Assembly (NCBI GenBank): GCA_024684215.1
Contig: JAIKXH010000023.1
Span: forward strand, 1 to 41,653
DNA: 41,653 bases
Direction: 5' to 3'
DNA from: Lachnospiraceae bacterium
GTDB lineage: Bacteria; Bacillota; Clostridia; Lachnospirales; Lachnospiraceae
Below, piece by piece: positions 16,236 through 23,888 of this stretch. Made by a program: the position numbers and the translations under genes. The notes under the pieces were generated by a model. It searched no databases. It saw only the letters and a list, made by a program, of their open reading frames with translations, and was not told the DNA's origin. Positions within the stretch are counted from its first letter, which is position 1, and each line of letters begins with the position of its first letter.

Positions 16236-17762
16236 TTATCTTGTAAAGAACAGTCTCACCGTATCATCCAGTCCCTGCAGCTGAGTCGCCACATCCTCGC
16301 CGTTCCATACTCTTGCAAATAGCGCCTCGAGCTCCATCCAGAAGTTCTCAAGCTCGATTATTTTAGGAAGAGGCACCGAATCGGCGTACTCGGTATCAAA
16401 CACATCAAGGTTCTCGTATCCCTCGTTAGCGTGAATATTACATGCCGCCTTTCCGGTTCTGGCATAAAGCTCACCCGCAAACTCGCAGGTAAGATATCTG
16501 GCAAATGCGTTTGCGATGTCTTTTTTCTCGGAATATCCGTTTACAACCACTACTTCGGTCATGGACATGGACCTGCTGAGTGTGTTTTCATCAACCTCAG
16601 GTATACTTGCAAAGCCGTATTCATGCTGTAGAGTGCCGTTATCCTTGGCCTCTTTTAACTTTTCCACACCATCAACGGAGCATATGGTAAAGATCATCTT
16701 ACCGTTTATAAAATCGTTAATTACCTTGTCATAGCTGTTCAGCGCAGATTCTACGTTGAAGAACTGGTGTAAGTGCTGATATCTTAAAAGAGCATTTACA
16801 GTCTCGGTGTTATTGAACACGATATTGTTTTTATCGTCTCCGGATTCTCCTCCAAGGTCAACTACATCTCCCACAATCCAGAAATTAAAAAGAATATCCG
16901 AAACATCCCAGCTCATAACTCCGTCTACTCCGGCGGGCGCACTATAGCTGTCCGCTATTGTGAGGAGTTCATTTAAAGTTTCTGGAATAGCTGCGGCATA
17001 TACTTCTTCGGTCTTGCTTGCCAGTAATGAAGCCTGTTCTTCCTCTGAAAGGTTATCGTAATCGTAGTCAACCTCTTCAGTTACCGCCGTTGCAGCCTCG
17101 GTAACAGTCTCCGCAGCAGCCTCAGTGCTTTCAACTGTCTGTTCTGAGCTTTCTCCCTCTGTGGTATCCTTAATCTCTATTTCCTCAAAATATTCACCGT
17201 CAACAAAAGACTCTCCCTCTCCTTTTAGGATAGCAAGAGCCTTCTGGTTAGCCCAGTCGTGTAAATAATCCTCGTTATAAACAAGAGCACATGTATCATA
17301 GGACAAAGGATATCCTACAAGTTTATCCGAATATGTAACGGCATTTAAAGCAGCCTGAGAAAAATTGTCCTTTGAACAAAGTCTCTCGGGATCGTTTATA
17401 GGAACCGCAAGTCCCGCAAGATAAGCCATCTCAAGCGATTCATGACCTATAATATATGCATCGGGAAGCTCATTATTTGCTATGGATGCCTCATTTACCG
17501 CCTCAAGGTAATCGTCATGAGTGATAAGCATGGGAAGAACATGTACATTGTTTTCCTCGCCGAAGCTCACCGCTGCCTTATTTACATAGTCCGTTAAGTC
17601 CTCATCGGAGTACCAAAAATAAATGGTATCGCTTCTGCTGTACCATGCTCCTCCTTCTTCCGCATTTTGGGTTGATCTCATCTCCAATGTACTGCAGTAA
17701 AAGAGAAGTGCTGTTATTAGAATCAGTGATATTACGCTTGTTATTTTATGTTGAAGTTCCAT
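16236..17762 (-). CDS. extracellular solute-binding protein with acidic insertion
   Basis: The 508-aa protein has an N-terminal hydrophobic signal or anchor (about 8-24, followed by FYCSTLE, a poor lipobox because Tyr precedes Cys) and a family 1-like carbohydrate-type binding fold: IYFWYSDEDLTDYVNKAAVSFGEENN, PDAYIIGHESLEMAY and YPLSYDTCALVYNEDYL. A Glu/Thr/Ala-rich stretch (about 195-255) interrupts the fold. No ABC permease or ATPase is next to it. It lies between argD and the ComEA-like gene, both within 40 bases, so it is co-transcribed with functionally unrelated genes. Substrate unknown. Confidence 0.78.
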   Translation of the reverse strand: MELQHKITSVISLILITALLFYCSTLEMRSTQNAEEGGAWYSRSDTIYFWYSDEDLTDYVNKAAVSFGEENNVHVLPMLITHDDYLEAVNEASIANNELPDAYIIGHESLEMAYLAGLAVPINDPERLCSKDNFSQAALNAVTYSDKLVGYPLSYDTCALVYNEDYLHDWANQKALAILKGEGESFVDGEYFEEIEIKDTTEGESSEQTVESTEAAAETVTEAATAVTEEVDYDYDNLSEEEQASLLASKTEEVYAAAIPETLNELLTIADSYSAPAGVDGVMSWDVSDILFNFWIVGDVVDLGGESGDDKNNIVFNNTETVNALLRYQHLHQFFNVESALNSYDKVINDFINGKMIFTICSVDGVEKLKEAKDNGTLQHEYGFASIPEVDENTLSRSMSMTEVVVVNGYSEKKDIANAFARYLTCEFAGELYARTGKAACNIHANEGYENLDVFDTEYADSVPLPKIIELENFWMELEALFARVWNGEDVATQLQGLDDTVRLFFTR

Positions 17763-17789
17763 TATATACCTTTAGATCCAGTCTTTATT

Positions 17790-18986
17790 TTAATCTTCTA
17801 TACACTTATCGAGAATGGATATCATCTCATCCACATGCTTTTTCTCGATTATAAGAGGCGGCACAAACCTTAAAATATCAGATCCGGCATTGATCAAAAT
17901 AAGTCCGTTTTCCAATGCTTTGTTGATTATGGGAGCCACCGGTCCGTTAAATACAAGTCCCTGCATAAGTCCCGCGCCTCTGTGTTCTATTATCGAAGGA
18001 TGCTTTTTTTCAAGCTCGTCAAGTTTTTCCCACATATAAGGGGCAATTTCCTTCACATGTCCGGCTATATCATCTCTCTCAAAAATCTCGAGTACTTTAT
18101 CGGCGGCTGCACAGGCAAAAGGGTTTCCGCCGTAAGTGGTTCCGTGATCCCCTGCTACGAGTGAGTTTTGTCCGACCTTCTCTGTCATAACAAAAGCTCC
18201 GATGGGAACACCGCATCCCAAAGCCTTTGCACATGTCATGACATCGGGTTTTATCCCATATTTCTGGAATGCAAAATTATATCCGGTTCTGCCCATTCCG
18301 CATTGTATTTCATCGAGGATGAGAAGCATATCCCTTTCATCGCAAAGCTTTCTTACCTTTTTAAGGAAATCCTCGGTGGCGGGAGTGAGTCCTCCCTCTC
18401 CCTGTACCGTCTCCATGATTATCGCACATGTTTTGTCGGTAACCTGAGCCATTACGGAGTCAAAATCATTATAATCAGCAAATTTGATATTTCCTATTCC
18501 CGGTCCGAAAGCTTCACGATAGTGGCTGTTGCCCGTTACGGACAAAGCACCCATAGTACGGCCGTGGAAGGAATGATTCATGGCTATGATCTCATGGTCG
18601 GTCTTTCCGTCCTTTAGATATGCGTACTTTCTGGCAGTCTTTATCGCGCCTTCGACTGCTTCCGCTCCGGAATTGGTGAAAAATACTCTGTCGAGGCCTG
18701 ACAGCTTTTTAAGTCTCTTTGCGGCCGAGATAGCAGGCACATTGTAATAATAATTTGATGTGTGCAAAATCTTATCAGCCTGTTTTTTGATCGTGTTTTT
18801 GTATTCTTCATTGGAATAGCCGAGAGCAAATACGGCAATACCCGCAACAAAATCCAGGTACTTTTTCCCCTCAATATCATACAGATAAACATCCTCTCCC
18901 TTGTCAAGGACCACATGATATCTGTTATAAGTATGAAGCAGGGCGCTTTCAGCCTCGCTTATATAATTTTCACTAATTTGTCCCAT
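17790..18986 (-). CDS. argD: acetylornithine aminotransferase
   Basis: The 398-aa class III PLP aminotransferase converts N-acetylglutamate semialdehyde and glutamate to N-acetylornithine. Marks: FVAGIAVFALGY, FFTNSGAEAVEGAIKTAR, NHSFHGRTMGALS, the PLP-pocket LILDEIQCGMGRTG and the Schiff-base Lys in CAKALGCG. A frame runs upstream to 19109 inside the argB 3' end, but the family start is MGQISENYI at 18986, with CGGAG at a proper distance. It is 43 bases after argB, in an argJ-argB-argD order. Confidence 0.95.
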   Translation of the reverse strand: MGQISENYISEAESALLHTYNRYHVVLDKGEDVYLYDIEGKKYLDFVAGIAVFALGYSNEEYKNTIKKQADKILHTSNYYYNVPAISAAKRLKKLSGLDRVFFTNSGAEAVEGAIKTARKYAYLKDGKTDHEIIAMNHSFHGRTMGALSVTGNSHYREAFGPGIGNIKFADYNDFDSVMAQVTDKTCAIIMETVQGEGGLTPATEDFLKKVRKLCDERDMLLILDEIQCGMGRTGYNFAFQKYGIKPDVMTCAKALGCGVPIGAFVMTEKVGQNSLVAGDHGTTYGGNPFACAAADKVLEIFERDDIAGHVKEIAPYMWEKLDELEKKHPSIIEHRGAGLMQGLVFNGPVAPIINKALENGLILINAGSDILRFVPPLIIEKKHVDEMISILDKCIED

Positions 18987-19029
18987 TTTTATCTCCGAAA
19001 ATAATCCGCACAGTCGGATTTGAACGGCC

Positions 19030-19932
19030 TTACAGTTTGCTTTCCTCCGCAAGCTTGTCATTATCGGCAAGAATTGCGGTTCCGATTCCTTCGTTGGTAA
19101 AGATCTCAAGGAGCAGACAATGAGGCACTCTGCCGTCGAGAATATGAACTCTGCTTACACCGGCCTTGATAGCGGATGTGCAATTTCCGAGTTTTGGAAG
19201 CATGCCTCCTCCGATGATTCCCCCATTTATAAGCTCATCCGCCTCGGAAGCGGTAAGTCTTGAGATGAAGGTGCTCTTATCATTTATATCTCTGTAAAGC
19301 CCCTCTATATCAGTAAGGAATACAAGCTTATCGGCACCAACCGCTTTTGCAATGGCGCACGCAGCATCATCGGCATTTATATTGTAGGTATTAAAATCAT
19401 CGTCAAGTCCGATGGGAGCTACAATGGGAAGAAAGTCATTGTCCAAAAGGTCATATAACACCTTGCTGTCCACATTTTTAACATCTCCCACAAATCCTAT
19501 ATCCTGACCGTTTGAATATTTTTTTGTAACATTCAAAAGTCCGCCGTCCTTGCCGCTGATTCCCACAGCTTTAACCCCAAGTTCCTGAACCATGGTGACA
19601 AGGCTTTTATTTACTCTGCCAAGGACCATCTCGGCGATTTCCATGGTCTCATCATCGGTGACACGAAGTCCGTTGACGAACTGCGCCTCTTTTCCGACCT
19701 TGCTGACCCAGCGGCTGATTTCCTTGCCGCCTCCGTGAACAATGATGGGCTTAAATCCTACAAGCTTAAGAAGCGTTACATCCTTTATAACGTTTTTCTG
19801 AAGCTCGGGATCAACCATGGCGCTTCCGCCGTATTTAACAACGATTATTTTGCGGTTGAATCTCTGAATATAAGGAAGTGCCTCTATAAGCACCTCAGCT
19901 TTTTTCATGACCTCCTGCATATCCTGTGACAT
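19030..19932 (-). CDS. argB: acetylglutamate kinase
   Basis: The 300-aa amino-acid kinase phosphorylates N-acetylglutamate. Marks: VVKYGGSAM, the substrate loop [44 protein letters not shown] and the C-terminal [14 protein letters not shown] segment ([15 protein letters not shown]). Length is normal. An AAGGAG ribosome site precedes the ATG. The gene has a near-consensus promoter of its own at 19986-20014, so it may be transcribed both with and without argJ. Confidence 0.96.
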   Translation of the reverse strand: MSQDMQEVMKKAEVLIEALPYIQRFNRKIIVVKYGGSAMVDPELQKNVIKDVTLLKLVGFKPIIVHGGGKEISRWVSKVGKEAQFVNGLRVTDDETMEIAEMVLGRVNKSLVTMVQELGVKAVGISGKDGGLLNVTKKYSNGQDIGFVGDVKNVDSKVLYDLLDNDFLPIVAPIGLDDDFNTYNINADDAACAIAKAVGADKLVFLTDIEGLYRDINDKSTFISRLTASEADELINGGIIGGGMLPKLGNCTSAIKAGVSRVHILDGRVPHCLLLEIFTNEGIGTAILADNDKLAEESKL

Positions 19933-19985
19933 TTTTGTTCTCCTTGTGTTATATGGGACAGACTCCGTCTTGCCCCGTAAATTTT

Positions 19986-20014
19986 ATAATAACAGAAACT
20001 GCCTATTGTTTCAA
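19986..20014 (-). promoter_or_regulatory. argB promoter
   Basis: On the minus strand TTGAAA (20014-20009), 17-bp spacer, TATTAT (19991-19986): five of six matches at each hexamer. A palindrome TTACAT-TTT-ATGTAA (20031-20045) sits just upstream of the -35 and is a candidate operator. Confidence 0.7.
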
Positions 20015-20055
20015 TTTTATTAAGATAATTTTACATTTTATGTAAGGGCAGTTTC
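19995..20055. repeat. long-range inverted repeat in the argJ-argB gap
   Basis: GAAACTGCC (19995-20003) and GGCAGTTTC (20047-20055) are perfect 9-bp inverted arms, 43 bases apart, enclosing the palindrome at 20031-20045. The inner arm lies inside the spacer of the argB promoter. In an RNA reading through from argJ this would fold into a hairpin. Confidence 0.7.
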
Positions 20056-20097
20056 CATCATTTTACTGCTCTTTTTGTTTACTGATTTTAAATGGAC

Positions 20098-21321
20098 CTA
20101 TGATCTGTAGTCGGCATTGATCTTTACGTAATCGTAGGTAAGATCGCATCCCCATGCGCAGGCCTGCTCGTTCCCCTCATGCATATCAACAAATACGGTG
20201 ACCTCTTTCGCCTTCATTATCTTTACGGCTTCATCTTCGTCAAAATCAAGGGGAGTTCCCTTGTCAAAAACTTTAAGTCTGCCCTCAGTGCTTTCAAAAT
20301 AAAGCTCTACATCGTTTTGGTCAAACTGCGCTCTGGAATAACCCATAGCACATAAAAACCTTCCGAAATTGGCATCGCATCCGTATATTGCCGCCTTTGA
20401 CAGATTCGAACCGACAATCGCTCTTGAAAGCGTTCTGGCATCTTCTTTAGTCTTTGCGTTGACAACCTTTGCCTCAAAAAGCTTTGTGGCGCCCTCACCG
20501 TCGGATGCCATACGTCTTGCGAGATATCTGCACACATACATAAGTGCTTCCTTAAAAGCTTCATAATCCTTACCTTTTTCGGTAATCTTATCATTTCCGG
20601 CTAGGCCGTCAGCCATAAGTAAAAGCGTATCGTTTGTGGATGTATCGCCATCAACGGTGATCATATTAAATGTATCCTTTATAACATCGCTTAAAGCTTC
20701 CTGCATAAGTGTTTTGTCGATAGACAAGTCTGTTGTAAGAAATCCGAGCATTGTACACATATTGGGGTGGATCATTCCCGAGCCCTTGCTCATACCTCCA
20801 AGAGTAACGGTCTTTCCGCCGACCTCAAATGTAACAGCTGTTTCTTTATTTACGGTATCCGTGGTCATTATAGCCTTGGACGCCTCGGTTCCGGCCTCCA
20901 AAGAACCGTCAAGTCCCTTTGCCATTGCCTTTACACCTGCGGTAAGTTTATCAACCGGGAGCTGCATTCCGATTACACCCGTAGAAGCAACGGCAACTGT
21001 ATCATAGGATATTCCCAGTGCTTCCTCCACAGCTTTTGCGGTCTTTTCGCAAGCATCAAAGCCTTCCTTTCCGGTGCATGCATTTGCTATTCCGGAATTG
21101 ACAACCACTGCCTGCATTTTGCGTCCCGAATATACCAGATCCCTATCCCACACAACACATGCTGCTTTAACCACATTACTGGTAAATGTTCCCGCGCAGT
21201 CGCATGGCTCATCGCAAACCACCATAGCCATATCCGTTCTGCCCTGATACTTAATTCCCGCAGCACATACCGCTGCCTTAAAGCCTTTGGGTGATGTAAC
21301 TCCGCCTTTAATCTCTTTCAT
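20098..21321 (-). CDS. argJ: bifunctional ornithine acetyltransferase / N-acetylglutamate synthase
   Basis: The 407-aa ArgJ precursor self-cleaves between Cys189 and Thr190 in PNMCTMLGFLTTD (the family pattern is ATML). It recycles acetyl from acetylornithine to glutamate and in bifunctional forms can also use acetyl-CoA. Other marks: VVNSGIANACTG, STGVIGMQLP, MSKGSGMIHPNM, TVDGDTSTNDT and GCDANFGR. The frame is open to 21333, but the ATG at 21321 is chosen because GAGGTG lies 5-10 bases ahead of it. The -1 residue at the cleavage site is Cys instead of the usual Ala. A candidate ArgR box overlaps the promoter region. Confidence 0.96.
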   Translation of the reverse strand: MKEIKGGVTSPKGFKAAVCAAGIKYQGRTDMAMVVCDEPCDCAGTFTSNVVKAACVVWDRDLVYSGRKMQAVVVNSGIANACTGKEGFDACEKTAKAVEEALGISYDTVAVASTGVIGMQLPVDKLTAGVKAMAKGLDGSLEAGTEASKAIMTTDTVNKETAVTFEVGGKTVTLGGMSKGSGMIHPNMCTMLGFLTTDLSIDKTLMQEALSDVIKDTFNMITVDGDTSTNDTLLLMADGLAGNDKITEKGKDYEAFKEALMYVCRYLARRMASDGEGATKLFEAKVVNAKTKEDARTLSRAIVGSNLSKAAIYGCDANFGRFLCAMGYSRAQFDQNDVELYFESTEGRLKVFDKGTPLDFDEDEAVKIMKAKEVTVFVDMHEGNEQACAWGCDLTYDYVKINADYRS

Positions 21322-21346
21322 ATAGCACCTCACATAATAATTTGTC

Positions 21347-21360
21347 TGTATTTTTATATA
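21347..21360. promoter_or_regulatory. candidate ArgR box upstream of argJ
   Basis: TGTATTTTTATATA resembles the Bacillus-type ARG box (ATTTTTAT core flanked by TG and CA half-signals), about 26 bases before the argJ ATG, over a weak -10 (TATAAA on the minus strand). It shares GTATTTTTAT with the site upstream of argC. Confidence 0.45.
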
Positions 21361-21395
21361 AATAACGTGTGTTTTCGGTAAATGCTTAAGTCCTG

Positions 21396-21444
21396 TTTAA
21401 TACCGGGTTAAAAGCCCGTTTTAATACCGGGTATAGCGCCCGGT
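21396..21444. repeat. tandem hairpin repeats between GNAT gene and argJ
   Basis: TTTAATACCGGGT occurs twice as a direct repeat (21396-21408 and 21420-21432, 24-base period). Each copy can fold with a nearby CCCG or CCCGGT arm: CGGG with CCCG at 21404-21418, and ACCGGG with CCCGGT at 21426-21444. The second hairpin abuts the GNAT stop codon (21445-21447). There is no clean T tract, so it is an imperfect terminator, an attenuator or an RNA-processing site. Confidence 0.6.
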
Positions 21445-21900
21445 TTAGCTGTTGAACGCGGTTATATTTGCCTCATTCAATACAAAATCGTAATAATTCA
21501 GATCAAGCCTTTTGGTCCATCCTATACAGTTCCAGAAAGCGTTTCCTATATCGTTTTTGGTAAACGCAATCAGACTGACTTTGTTGATGCCTTCATTTTT
21601 TAGCGCATTCATACAAAAAACAACCATCTCTTTACCGATGCCGCATCTTCTGCAGTCCTCTCTGACGCATACATGATAAAGGCATCCTCTTCTTCCGTCG
21701 TGTCCGCAAAGTATGGCTCCTATAATCTCGCCATTTTCAGACACCGCAACCACGGAAGTCTCAGGATTTCTATTTATAAATCTGGAAACGCCTTCTCTCG
21801 AGTCATCAATGCTTCTTATAGCAAAGCCGTGAATTGTCATCCACAGAGCCCTGACACCGTCATAATCCTCAATAGTCATTTTGCGTATCGTAAAATTCAT
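21445..21900 (-). CDS. GNAT family N-acetyltransferase
   Basis: The 151-aa protein has the GNAT acetyl-CoA fold: N-terminal IRKMTIEDYDGVRALW, the beta4 strand GAILCGHDGRRGCLYHVCV, the pyrophosphate loop CRRCGIGKEM (R-x-x-G-x-G/A pattern) and the C-terminal KNDIGNAFWNCIGW. It looks YpeA/RimI-like. It is directly upstream of argJ on the same strand, so one option is a short-type N-acetylglutamate synthase priming the arginine pathway, but nothing in the sequence fixes the substrate. AGGA is about 10 bases before the ATG. Confidence 0.82.
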   Translation of the reverse strand: MNFTIRKMTIEDYDGVRALWMTIHGFAIRSIDDSREGVSRFINRNPETSVVAVSENGEIIGAILCGHDGRRGCLYHVCVREDCRRCGIGKEMVVFCMNALKNEGINKVSLIAFTKNDIGNAFWNCIGWTKRLDLNYYDFVLNEANITAFNS

Positions 21901-22023
21901 AAAAATATCCTGCCTTAACTAAAATTTTTGCATCCTGCAACAGCTTACCGGGTCGTAAAATCAGTCCCGGCTTATGCACTTGCTTCTATAGAATAACACT
22001 TTTAAATTATTTGTCCACTATTT

Positions 22024-22109
22024 TTTATTTTTATGCATCCAATATTTTTATTTTTGTATAATTATGCACTTTATTTTGCATTATTCATTCTGATTTCGAA
22101 TATTTATTC
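22024..22109. promoter_or_regulatory. candidate ArgR operator array upstream of argG
   Basis: The 301-bp gap between the GNAT gene and argG contains no gene but several ARG-box-like palindromes. These are TTTATTTTTATGCA (22024-22037), TGTATAATTATGCA (22055-22068), TGCATTATTCA (22077-22087) and GAATATTTATTC (22098-22109). The last fits the GAAT-WWWW-ATTC core exactly. The centres of the last three (about 22061, 22082, 22103) are spaced about 21 bp, the spacing of tandem ARG boxes in known operators. The array ends about 20 bp upstream of the argG -35. Low sequence complexity of this AT-rich region tempers the call. Confidence 0.5.
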
Positions 22110-22129
22110 CAAAATTTTACTTTTTACTA

Positions 22130-22158
22130 TTGCGTTTGTTCTTTTCTCGTTGTATAGT
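22130..22158 (+). promoter_or_regulatory. argG promoter
   Basis: TTGCGT (22130-22135), 17-bp spacer, TATAGT (22153-22158). Transcription would start near 22165, about 37 bases before the ATG, with GGAGG in between. Confidence 0.6.
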
Positions 22159-22201
22159 AGCAAATAGAAACTTTCGAAAACTTTCACGGAGGCAAAGAAA
22201 T

Positions 22202-23434
22202 ATGAAAGAAAAGGTTATTTTAGCATACTCCGGCGGACTTGATACCACCGCCATTATTCCTTGGTTAAAGGAAAATTTTGATTATGAAGTTATCTGCGTT
22301 TGCGTAGACTGCGGACAGGAAGAGGAGCTTGACGGACTTGAAGAGCGCGCAAAATTCTGCGGCGCATCAAAGCTTTACATCGAAGATGTTACCGACGAGT
22401 TCTGCGACGATTACATCGTACCTTGCGTACAGGCAGGCGCTGTATATGAGAACAAGTACCTTCTCGGGACCTCAATGGCAAGACCTCTTATTGCAAAAAG
22501 GCTTGTAGAGATTGCCCGCAAGGAAGGCGCTACCGCAATCTGCCACGGCGCTACCGGAAAAGGTAACGACCAGATCCGTTTTGAGCTCGGAATCAAGGCA
22601 CTCGCTCCCGATATTAAGATCATCGCTGCTTGGAGAAACGAAAAGTGGACCATGGATTCCCGTGAGTCCGAGATTGAGTACTGCAAACAGCACGGAATCA
22701 ATCTTCCTTTCTCAGCTGACAGCTCATACAGCCGTGACCGTAACATCTGGCATATCAGCCACGAGGGACTCGAGCTTGAGAATCCTGCAAACGAGCCTAA
22801 TTACGACCACCTTCTTGTTCTCGGCGTAAGCCCTGAAAAGGCTCCCGATGAAGGAGAGTATGTTACCATGACTTTTGAAGCAGGTGTTCCCAAGACTTTA
22901 AACGGAAAGGCAATGAAGGTTTCCGATATTATCCGTGAGCTCAATAAGCTCGGCGGAAAGCACGGCGTAGGTATAGTTGATATCGTAGAAAACCGTGTAG
23001 TAGGAATGAAGAGCCGCGGCGTATATGAGACTCCCGGCGGAACCATCCTTATGGAGGCTCACAATCAGCTTGAGGAGCTTATCCTTGACCGTGACACCTA
23101 CGCTTTCAAGAAAGAGATGGGCGGTAAGTTTGCAAGCCTTGTATACGAAGGAAAGTGGTTCAGCCCTCTTCGTGAAGCAGAGCAGGCATTCATCGAGTCA
23201 ACTCAGAAGTATGTTACCGGAGAAGTTAAGTTTAAGCTTTACAAGGGCAACATCATAAAGGCAGGCACCACCTCTCCTTATTCACTTTACAATGAGTCAA
23301 TCGCTTCCTTCACCACCGGAGATCTTTACGATCACCACGATGCAGAAGGCTTCATCAACCTCTTTGGTCTTTCAACAAAGGTTCGCGCTATGAAGCAGCA
23401 GGAGCAGGGAATCGATCCCCTTACCTTAAACTAA
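22202..23434 (+). CDS. argG: argininosuccinate synthase
   Basis: The 410-aa enzyme joins citrulline and aspartate using ATP. Marks: the N-type ATP pyrophosphatase loop AYSGGLDTT (8-16), [10 protein letters not shown], the citrulline/aspartate-binding [12 protein letters not shown] and [14 protein letters not shown], and [16 protein letters not shown]. The open frame begins at 22130, but the ATG at 22202 has CGGAGG 9-13 bases upstream and matches the family N-terminus. Codon use is biased to common codons, as expected for a highly expressed gene. It stands alone on the plus strand; argH is not in the window. Confidence 0.97.
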   Translation: MKEKVILAYSGGLDTTAIIPWLKENFDYEVICVCVDCGQEEELDGLEERAKFCGASKLYIEDVTDEFCDDYIVPCVQAGAVYENKYLLGTSMARPLIAKRLVEIARKEGATAICHGATGKGNDQIRFELGIKALAPDIKIIAAWRNEKWTMDSRESEIEYCKQHGINLPFSADSSYSRDRNIWHISHEGLELENPANEPNYDHLLVLGVSPEKAPDEGEYVTMTFEAGVPKTLNGKAMKVSDIIRELNKLGGKHGVGIVDIVENRVVGMKSRGVYETPGGTILMEAHNQLEELILDRDTYAFKKEMGGKFASLVYEGKWFSPLREAEQAFIESTQKYVTGEVKFKLYKGNIIKAGTTSPYSLYNESIASFTTGDLYDHHDAEGFINLFGLSTKVRAMKQQEQGIDPLTLN

Positions 23435-23443
23435 TGTTTAATT

Positions 23444-23484
23444 AAAAAAAAGAAGCGTCCGAGCTATCGGGCGCTTCTTTTTTT
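23444..23484. terminator. bidirectional terminator after argG
   Basis: A 12-bp stem (AGAAGCGTCCGA with TCGGGCGCTTCT, one G-T wobble) with loop GCTA is flanked by A8 and T8 runs. It serves argG and the convergent 107-aa gene whose stop is at 23487. Confidence 0.93.
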
Positions 23485-23486
23485 AC

Positions 23487-23810
23487 TTACTCAGTCTTAT
23501 CATCTTCGGATTTTTTCTCAGCCTTCTCATCATCTTTGCCGATTCCTACGGTGTGAAGCATTGTTTTACCGATACCGGCAAATCCGGCTCCAAGCTCTTT
23601 TCCGACCTTTTTCCAGCTTCCGTCGCTATATACCGTACTATTGGGCTGGGGCTGTACCACATCATTACTCTCAGCTTTACCTGTAGCCTCTTCGGCCCAG
23701 TCAACCACCTTATCCGTTGTGGTCTCCGCAGAACGAACAAACGTCTTTCCAAAAGTCTTAAATGCATGACCGAGTTCCGTTCCGCTTTCTTTCCATTCTT
23801 CCTTTGACAT
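23487..23810 (-). CDS. small protein with duplicated W-K-x-x-G-x-E-L-G motif
   Basis: The 107-aa soluble protein contains the same helical motif twice: EEWKESGTELGHAFKTFGKT (about 4-23) and GSWKKVGKELGAGFAGIGKT (about 64-83), joined by a Pro/Gln/Ser linker, with a highly charged Lys/Glu/Asp tail. The pattern suggests two amphipathic helices that might sit on a membrane. The frame is open to 23852, but the ATG at 23810 has AGAGGAGGA just upstream. It is a single-gene unit convergent with argG. No family recognised. Confidence 0.75.
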   Translation of the reverse strand: MSKEEWKESGTELGHAFKTFGKTFVRSAETTTDKVVDWAEEATGKAESNDVVQPQPNSTVYSDGSWKKVGKELGAGFAGIGKTMLHTVGIGKDDEKAEKKSEDDKTE

Positions 23811-23888
23811 AATTATTCCTCCTCTTTTACATATAATAGCACTTTTAAACAATATATAATAAATAATTAATTAAATATCTATTGCTAT

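Noticed and set aside
16990..17190. Possible frameshift in the solute-binding protein at the acidic stretch
   Set aside because: The frame continues cleanly on both sides with a consistent binding-protein fold, so it is a low-complexity insertion.
18168..18617. 149-codon plus-strand frame
   Set aside because: It is antisense to argD over conserved aminotransferase motifs.
20767..21294. 175-codon plus-strand frame
   Set aside because: It is antisense to argJ, with no start context and no family likeness.
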